64,000 bases of DNA from PALSA-1006 sp037140475. GTDB taxonomy: Bacteria; Pseudomonadota; Gammaproteobacteria; Burkholderiales; Gallionellaceae. Under the pieces are notes generated by a model. The model was not told where the DNA came from. It worked only from the letters and a program-made list of their open reading frames with translations, and did not search any database. The stretch covers positions 1 to 64,000 of the forward strand of contig JBAXEJ010000004.1 in NCBI GenBank assembly GCA_037140475.1, in the 5' to 3' direction. How positions within the stretch are numbered: the first letter of the stretch is position 1; each line of letters starts with the position of its first letter. The translations under genes and the position numbers were made by a program. Shown piece by piece: positions 59,694-64,000 of the stretch.

Positions 59694-59941
59694 CGCTCTG
59701 CTCCCAAATTTTGCGTGGTCGTCATTTGCTCACCGCCATGCCGTTTTACATCGTAAGCAGCCACTCGCTGCTCTAGTGTTAAACGAGAAACGTCTAGCGG
59801 CTTAATGACAACTTGCTCGCCCTCCACCGAAATGCGCACCCGTTGATCTGCATGGAGATGAGCCGCCCGCGCAACCGCTGCGGGCAAACGCACCCCTAAA
59901 CTGTTCCCCCACTGCTTAATATCAAGCTCAGCTTCTGACAT
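59687..59941 (-). CDS. mazE: MazE-family antitoxin
   Basis: Antitoxin of 84 residues with an N-terminal AbrB/MazE swapped-hairpin DNA-binding fold: LDIKQWGNSLGVRLPAAVARAA and VRISVEGEQVVIKPL. The C-terminal tail (about 55-84) should wrap the toxin. The ATG at 59941 follows GGAGAAG; the open frame to 59998 is not needed. A perfect palindrome upstream is the likely operator for autoregulation. Confidence 0.87.
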   Translation of the reverse strand: MSEAELDIKQWGNSLGVRLPAAVARAAHLHADQRVRISVEGEQVVIKPLDVSRLTLEQRVAAYDVKRHGGEQMTTTQNLGAERW

Positions 59942-59956
59942 AACTTCTCCAAAAAA

Positions 59957-59980
59957 ATGTATAGACGTGAGTCTATACAT
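59957..59980. promoter_or_regulatory. Palindromic operator of mazEF
   Basis: ATGTATAGAC (59957-59966), GTGA, then GTCTATACAT (59971-59980) form a perfect 10-bp inverted repeat 15 bases before the mazE start. It contains TATAGA, a possible -10 element on the minus strand. This is the place where MazE or MazEF complexes usually bind their own promoter. Confidence 0.7.
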
Positions 59981-60004
59981 TAAAAGAGATCGGGGCAAAT
60001 AAGA

Positions 60005-61504
60005 TTAAAATGCAGTTGTAAGTCGAATCCCCGTCAACGTTGAAGCCTGTTCTGCACCACTTACCTGACGCGCATTAAATGAAACACTCTGCCCCTTGCC
60101 TATTGCGCTAACTAAATCTAAGTTTACGGTTTGTTTTATCTCGAACGCAGAGGAGGTCGATTGCGTAATCTGTATTGTATAAGCTGTTTTATCAGTCAAT
60201 TGCTTGTATAAATTTAACCTCATTTCGATTTGTGCAAGTGAGGAGCTACCTGAGTCTTGGCTTGAAAAAACAACGGCCCCCAAAGGTAGTGCCGAAATAA
60301 CATGGCTACCGATGAAATAACTAACGCCTCGACCAAACGTTAATTTATTTTCAGCATAGTTTTTATTTAAATGCATGCGGTAATTCGTATAGGACATATC
60401 GAACGCCTGCGTGAAACCTTCTCTCAAATACTCACTGGGTTGATTCGATTCAATGTTTATTAATTGAAACTGATTTAAGCTAACGCGCCCTGCACCTTCA
60501 ATCATTAAAACTGTTTTTAACACCTGCACCGTGGCATTTTTTTGATCGAAAAACGCTTCGTTATCAAGATTAATAAAGCCAGGGCTAATTGATACGAGAG
60601 CCGCATTTTTTTGTGGCAGCCATTGCGCCGACAATAACCCTGCACTGGGTGAACGCGCAGGATCTTTTGCTTTCATCTCGGTGTGAGCCGCGCTAATTGG
60701 AAATTCTCGTTTTAATGCAAATAAAAAATTACGCCTGTTCGCATCCCCCTCACTTGGAATTAAATGCTCTGCTATGACAGAAATCGCATTTTTATTCGCC
60801 CCATCAGATAAATTTTGTGTAGGTGAATATTTAAAATAATTTTCGATGATTTGTTGCTGAGAAGGGGAAAGCGCATCATATTCTAACGTGGCACGAAGCT
60901 GAGTTGATGGCAAATAGGTCGCCGATACAATCATATTTGCTGCCTGTGTCCAGCGTAGCGTGTTCACCGGAGAAACGAAAATTTCTCTGCCAAACCTTAG
61001 CTCTTTACCTGATTTCTCTAGCGCCTTAGCAATATAAAAAGCACAGTTTTTCTGACTAAAATCGTAGAGGTATTTTTCACGCTCAGATTGAAGCAAAAAC
61101 TGTTTTAGTTGATGCAACCTTTCTTCGTTAAAACTTAATCGATACAACCAGAGGCTACGATTTTCGCCATCGTACTCACGTCTTTTTTCTGCTAAATAAT
61201 TAAGCGAATACTTTCCCGGCACTGACAAAAACAAGGCTGACAATGATGACGATAAGTCGGGGGCCTCACCTGTAAATTCAACCAACAGTGAATTCGCTTC
61301 GGGAGCTTCCTCATTGTGAAAGACGAGAAAGGTATGTCCAAAAATTGAAATGGCACTTCGTAAATTTTGCGAGGCAAAGCCTAAGCTCACTTTTGAATAA
61401 TTATTTAATTCAGAAAATATCGGATTTCTGCCCCACTCGGCATACCCCGCCACTGAGTACATCAATAGCAATACAGTTGCGCATCGGCATAAAACTCGAC
61501 TCAC
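60005..61504 (-). CDS. DUF4105 (Lnb N-terminal periplasmic domain-like) protein
   Basis: Exported protein of about 500 residues. With a GTG at 61504 as start, the N-terminus reads as a signal peptide (VLCRCATVLLLMYSVAGYA, cleavage before EW). No good ribosome site is visible, and the frame is open to 61591, so the start is uncertain. The following domain (about 30-260) has ISIFGHTFLVFHNEE and DFSQKNCAFYIAKALEKSG, resembling the DUF4105 group with its His and Asn-Cys pair, a possible papain-like site. The C-terminal 200 residues show alternating beta strands ending in an aromatic residue, as in outer-membrane barrels. Function is unknown. Confidence 0.65.
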   Translation of the reverse strand: MSRVLCRCATVLLLMYSVAGYAEWGRNPIFSELNNYSKVSLGFASQNLRSAISIFGHTFLVFHNEEAPEANSLLVEFTGEAPDLSSSLSALFLSVPGKYSLNYLAEKRREYDGENRSLWLYRLSFNEERLHQLKQFLLQSEREKYLYDFSQKNCAFYIAKALEKSGKELRFGREIFVSPVNTLRWTQAANMIVSATYLPSTQLRATLEYDALSPSQQQIIENYFKYSPTQNLSDGANKNAISVIAEHLIPSEGDANRRNFLFALKREFPISAAHTEMKAKDPARSPSAGLLSAQWLPQKNAALVSISPGFINLDNEAFFDQKNATVQVLKTVLMIEGAGRVSLNQFQLINIESNQPSEYLREGFTQAFDMSYTNYRMHLNKNYAENKLTFGRGVSYFIGSHVISALPLGAVVFSSQDSGSSSLAQIEMRLNLYKQLTDKTAYTIQITQSTSSAFEIKQTVNLDLVSAIGKGQSVSFNARQVSGAEQASTLTGIRLTTAF

Positions 61505-61647
61505 TGATTTTCTAAACTGAGGCTGACTTTGCAAGCAAAATTTTCTAAAGTAGGGCTTCGGATTGCGAGTGCAGGAATGCCCGCTAGCCACTGCGTGTAA
61601 CTTAAATTTATTTTCGAAAAATTTTTATAGAGGCTTCGGGTGACCCA

Positions 61648-61720
61648 CCCTCCGCCTTCTGACGCCTCGCGTAATATTGCCGAGGCATGCAGAAGGGCTA
61701 ATGAATTAGCATTCGGAGGG
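61648..61720. repeat. Nested inverted-repeat element (three-way-junction fold)
   Basis: In 73 bases four stems are nested: CCCTCCG (61648-61654) with CGGAGGG (61714-61720), CCTTCTG (61655-61661) with CAGAAGG (61690-61696), GCCTCG (61664-61669) with CGAGGC (61681-61686), and a side hairpin GCTAAT/ATTAGC (61697-61710). It lies between the lipoprotein gene and the DUF4105-like gene. It may be a mobile intergenic repeat, a structured RNA or a processing element. No T run follows either end, so it is not a normal terminator. Confidence 0.6.
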
Positions 61721-61736
61721 CAGTACTCCTCTAGTT

Positions 61737-62108
61737 TTACTTTTTTGTCATATCAACTTGAATAGTTGAAGGGGCATATTTATACATTGCTCCACTCACC
61801 CCATCTGTTGTCGATCCGATACCTCCGCCACAAAGAATGTTGCCCCAAAAAATCGGCTCAAATGAGGTATCCATCGTAATGATTTTAGTTTCAAAACCTT
61901 CCTTGCTAACCTGAACAAGCGCTTTGCTAGCGCGTTCAATTTCACCCGTGAACGGAGTTTTACCTACTGGTTTTCCGTTTACGGTGACGTCTGCTTCAGT
62001 AACATTTGAGTTAATCGTAACAACTTGTTTTTTACCATTCACAATGGTCGAACATCCTGTAGCAGACAAAAGTACAAGTGTAGAAACTGCAATAAGCAAG
62101 GCTTTCAT
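61737..62108 (-). CDS. PEGA-like lipoprotein
   Basis: Predicted lipoprotein of 123 residues. The signal LIAVSTLVLLSATGC ends in a lipobox with Cys at about 19. A PEGA-like segment follows (ADVTVNGKPVGKTPFTG, LVQVSKEGFETKII), then a Gly-rich hydrophobic stretch (FWGNILCGGGIGSTTDGVSGA) that could insert in or lie on a membrane. The start follows AAGGAAA. It probably stays at the cell envelope; no function is known. Confidence 0.75.
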   Translation of the reverse strand: MKALLIAVSTLVLLSATGCSTIVNGKKQVVTINSNVTEADVTVNGKPVGKTPFTGEIERASKALVQVSKEGFETKIITMDTSFEPIFWGNILCGGGIGSTTDGVSGAMYKYAPSTIQVDMTKK

Positions 62109-62309
62109 TAATTTTCCTTTAAAAATATTAAATAAAACAGATAGTTGCTTATTTCATTAAGCTCAATCTGTTGATTTCTGATCGTATTTAAACCCCTCCT
62201 ACTTACTAATACTGCGATGCCCTTTTTCGTTTCTTGAGCAATATTATTGTTCGCAGCAGGCCGCATAATGCCTATCGTGTATCGAATAAGCAATAGCCTT
62301 TGGCACACA

Positions 62310-62325
62310 ATGGCTATATAGCCAT
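62310..62325. promoter_or_regulatory. Palindromic operator upstream of the XRE regulator
   Basis: ATGGCTATATAGCCAT is a perfect 16-base palindrome 22 bases before the regulator's ATG. A further half-site GGCTATA follows at 62327-62333. The spacing resembles a self-repressor site over its own promoter. The remaining bases in 62109-62347 show no gene. Confidence 0.6.
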
Positions 62326-62347
62326 CGGCTATACAATCCGCGCCACT

Positions 62348-62689
62348 ATGGACAATCGCATCAAAAAAGCGCGGAGTGAAAAAGGATGGAGTCAAGCTGA
62401 CTTGTCGCGGCGAATGTTCGTTTCTCAACCTTCCGTTGCTGCTTGGGAGTCAGGGCGCAAAGCCCCTCACACCAAAAACTTAGCGCGTTTGGCCATGTTG
62501 CTAGAGGTAAGCGTGGAATGGTTGACTACAGGGCGCGGGGATAAAAACACTGTTAGCACTTTAGCAACTCAAGAAACCAGTGCTGATTGGATGTTGCCGG
62601 AAGAGCGTCGTTTGCTGGATTACTTTGGCAATCTCAAACCTCATCAACGGACAACGTTGTTAGGTTTTTTAGAATCGCTAAATTCTTAA
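62348..62689 (+). CDS. XRE-family transcriptional regulator
   Basis: Small regulator of 113 residues. The N-terminal helix-turn-helix (about 3-60) reads IKKARSEKGWSQADLSRRM and SQPSVAAWESGRKAPHTKNL. The C-terminal part (about 65-113) is short and ends in a helix (LPEERRLLDYFGNL). It resembles phage-type C1/Cro repressors without a peptidase domain. The ATG at 62348 lacks a ribosome site; TATACAAT lies 10 bases before it, so the transcript may be leaderless. No phage genes are adjacent. Confidence 0.85.
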   Translation: MDNRIKKARSEKGWSQADLSRRMFVSQPSVAAWESGRKAPHTKNLARLAMLLEVSVEWLTTGRGDKNTVSTLATQETSADWMLPEERRLLDYFGNLKPHQRTTLLGFLESLNS

Positions 62690-62738
62690 GCACCTGTTAT
62701 TTCAGAGCCTGCGCACACTAAAAAGTTGTACTTAAAGT

Positions 62739-63272
62739 TTATTTAGTAAGCTGCAAAATCTCTGGCAGAAAAACTTCTGTCACCAATAGCGGCGCCCCTT
62801 TCAAATAAAACAAGGAACGACGCGCCCACAAAAACGGTGGTGCCATAGCCAAATCTACGCAAGCACTTCGATACAAAGGATGCTGCTGTTGGAGTTTTTT
62901 GTAATGCAAGGGCTGGCGCTTCACCAAGGGATGCCTAAACAGCAACGTGCCGAGTGAACGATTACCCAAACCGCGTATCGCGTACCAAGCACCCCGCGAA
63001 TCACGCTCAGCGCAAGCGCTATGTGCGAACACCACGGGCTTGCCATCTGCAAACAAAAAAACTTCGCGCGAAAAAGCCAAGCGATCATTTGCGAACCCCA
63101 GCGTCGCGGCTTCATCAAAAGCCACTCGTGCCAGACCACTGCGTACAGGCTGCACAGAAAATTGCTGGCAGCGTTGTTGTATGCGGCGCGTCAAAGAGCC
63201 GTGGTCACGCAACCACGGAGCGTAACTCGCGGCCGAGCCAAGCAATAAATTTTGCCAATACATATCACGCAT
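62739..63272 (-). CDS. ubiC: Chorismate lyase
   Basis: Enzyme of about 177 residues that splits chorismate into 4-hydroxybenzoate and pyruvate, the entry to ubiquinone. VQPVRSGLARVAFDEA, FSREVFLFADGKPVVFAHS, GNRSLGTLLFRHPLVKR and RRSLFYLKGAPLLVTEVFLPEI are typical; the last two hold product-binding Arg and Glu residues. The frame is open to 63356 through recG, but the ATG at 63272, overlapping the recG end by 8 bases, is a good start. Confidence 0.9.
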   Translation of the reverse strand: MRDMYWQNLLLGSAASYAPWLRDHGSLTRRIQQRCQQFSVQPVRSGLARVAFDEAATLGFANDRLAFSREVFLFADGKPVVFAHSACAERDSRGAWYAIRGLGNRSLGTLLFRHPLVKRQPLHYKKLQQQHPLYRSACVDLAMAPPFLWARRSLFYLKGAPLLVTEVFLPEILQLTK

Positions 63273-64000
63273 GAAGAAAGTCCGGTTTGTTCGCCATCCA
63301 GCGCTGCAAATGCGCCTGCGCAACATCGGGCATGTCACATAACAGTTCATCGGCAAGCGTTCGCGCTGACTCTAACAATTTTTCATCTTCGTTAATGTCG
63401 GCAAAGCGTAGCATTGCTTCACCGCTTTGTCGGGCGCCTAACAATTCTCCTGGGCCACGCAGCTTTAAATCTTGCTGGGCGATTTCAAAGCCATCGGTAT
63501 TTTCAAAAATGATTTTCAAGCGCGCGCGTGCTAATTCGGACAACGGCGTTTTAAACAACAAGACACACATACTTTCAGCCGCGCCACGCCCTACTCGCCC
63601 ACGCAATTGGTGCAACTGCGCCAACCCCATACGTTCGGCGTGTTCAATCACCATCAAGCTCGCGTTCGGCACATCGACGCCCACTTCAATCACCGTGGTT
63701 GCTACCAACAAATGAATTTCGCCTGCTTTAAACGCAGCCATGATGGCGGCTTTTTCAGTAGGCGGCAATCGACCATGCGCCAGCCCAACATTCAGATCCG
63801 GGAATGCTTCACTCAATTGTTGATGGGTTTCGATGGCGTTCTGTAGCTCAACTTCCATCAGCTCAGATTCTTCAATCAGCGGGCACACCCAATAGGCTTG
63901 GCGCTGTTGCAAACACGCGGCACGCACTCGCTCAAAAACTTCTTCTCGGCGATTATCGTTAATGAGTTTAGTCACGATGGGTGTACGCCCGGGGGGTAAT
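63265..64000 (-). CDS. recG: ATP-dependent DNA helicase RecG (3' part only)
   Basis: C-terminal 244 residues or so of RecG, the branch-migrating helicase that remodels stalled forks and Holliday junctions; the rest lies beyond the window edge. The frame runs unbroken to 64000, entering as LPPGRTPIVTKLIND. Helicase motifs IV-VI are present: LAHGRLPPTEKAAIM, LLVATTVIEVGVDVPNASLMVIEHAERMG and LHQLRGRVGRG. The wedge-proximal end DLKLRGPGELLGARQSG is a RecG hallmark. Confidence 0.96.
   Translation of the reverse strand, partial: LPPGRTPIVTKLINDNRREEVFERVRAACLQQRQAYWVCPLIEESELMEVELQNAIETHQQLSEAFPDLNVGLAHGRLPPTEKAAIMAAFKAGEIHLLVATTVIEVGVDVPNASLMVIEHAERMGLAQLHQLRGRVGRGAAESMCVLLFKTPLSELARARLKIIFENTDGFEIAQQDLKLRGPGELLGARQSGEAMLRFADINEDEKLLESARTLADELLCDMPDVAQAHLQRWMANKPDFLHA

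Noticed and set aside
61648..61720. A tRNA gene (73 bases, 7-bp outer stem)
   Set aside because: The length and outer stem are suggestive, but there is no D-loop, no TTC loop, no anticodon arm geometry and no CCA-adjacent T arm. The side hairpin has a 2-base loop.
62108..62428. A 106-codon minus-strand frame over the regulator's operator region
   Set aside because: It overlaps the palindromic operator and the start of the XRE gene and has no domain or ribosome site.
1..64000. CRISPR array, prophage, integron or insertion sequence
   Set aside because: No regularly spaced direct repeats, no cas, integrase, transposase or phage structural genes were seen. The maz, S24 and XRE genes alone are not enough to call a mobile element.

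Overview
The window looks like a chromosomal segment of a betaproteobacterium, most likely of the Nitrosomonadales (Methylophilaceae- or Gallionellaceae-like). The evidence is gene content and order: glyQ-glyS-gmhB-plsC, dusB-fis-purH-purD, a ubiquinone pathway (ubiA, ubiC, ubiH type), OxyR next to rubrerythrin and rubredoxin genes, and very tight gene packing with many ATGA/TAATG overlaps. The genus is an inference. No rRNA, tRNA, CRISPR array or complete insertion sequence was recognised.

Layout. 1-650: wreck of a Fic-family gene. 753-5832 (+): glyQ, glyS, gmhB, a plsC-like acyltransferase and a YgjP-type metalloprotease, nearly all overlapping. 5822-8645 (-): yihY and leuA; upstream of leuA lies a promoter and a leucine-rich leader peptide that suggests attenuation. 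8950-10860 (+): an HDOD/receiver/GGDEF protein. 10941-36936 (-): about 26 kb of genes on one strand. Read in their direction of transcription these are rpe, a small lipoprotein gene, gph, trpEGD, rmlBACD, sucCD, a terC-type gene and a usp gene. They are followed by an eight-gene signalling block, then corA and a dsrE-like gene. 37042-39600 (+): apaG, a methyltransferase, mltA and an Hsp15-like gene. 39609-48267 (-): a two-component/c-di-GMP set (membrane sensor fragment, REC-PAS histidine kinase, response regulator, MASE3-PAS-PAS kinase, cNMP-EAL), then a DUF4149-type protein, dsbC and a ubiH-type hydroxylase. 48345-54636 (+): dusB, fis, purH, purD, tsaC, hemF and a methyltransferase. 54633-57991: oxyR divergent from rubrerythrin, rubredoxin, dps and a rubredoxin-reductase-like gene. 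57984-64000: ubiA, an orphan S24 peptidase, mazEF, a DUF4105-like protein, a PEGA-like lipoprotein, an XRE regulator, ubiC and the 3' part of recG.

The most interesting region is 12652-25073. Eight consecutive genes encode a CHASE2 Ser/Thr kinase, a PP2C phosphatase, an FHA protein, a CHASE2 class III cyclase, a metallo-beta-lactamase-fold cyclic-nucleotide phosphodiesterase, a cNMP-binding/rhodanese protein, a GAF-MshEN-GspE/PilB ATPase and a GAF/HD-GYP phosphodiesterase. The set pairs writer, eraser and reader for Ser/Thr phosphorylation and for cAMP. It ends in an assembly-type ATPase and a c-di-GMP hydrolase, with no pilus or secretion structural genes beside it. Its output is not known to me. 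A second possible cAMP/c-di-GMP link is the cNMP-EAL protein at 44717-45898.

All calls rest on reading translated sequence and local DNA. No database search or folding program was run, so residue positions are approximate unless stated.
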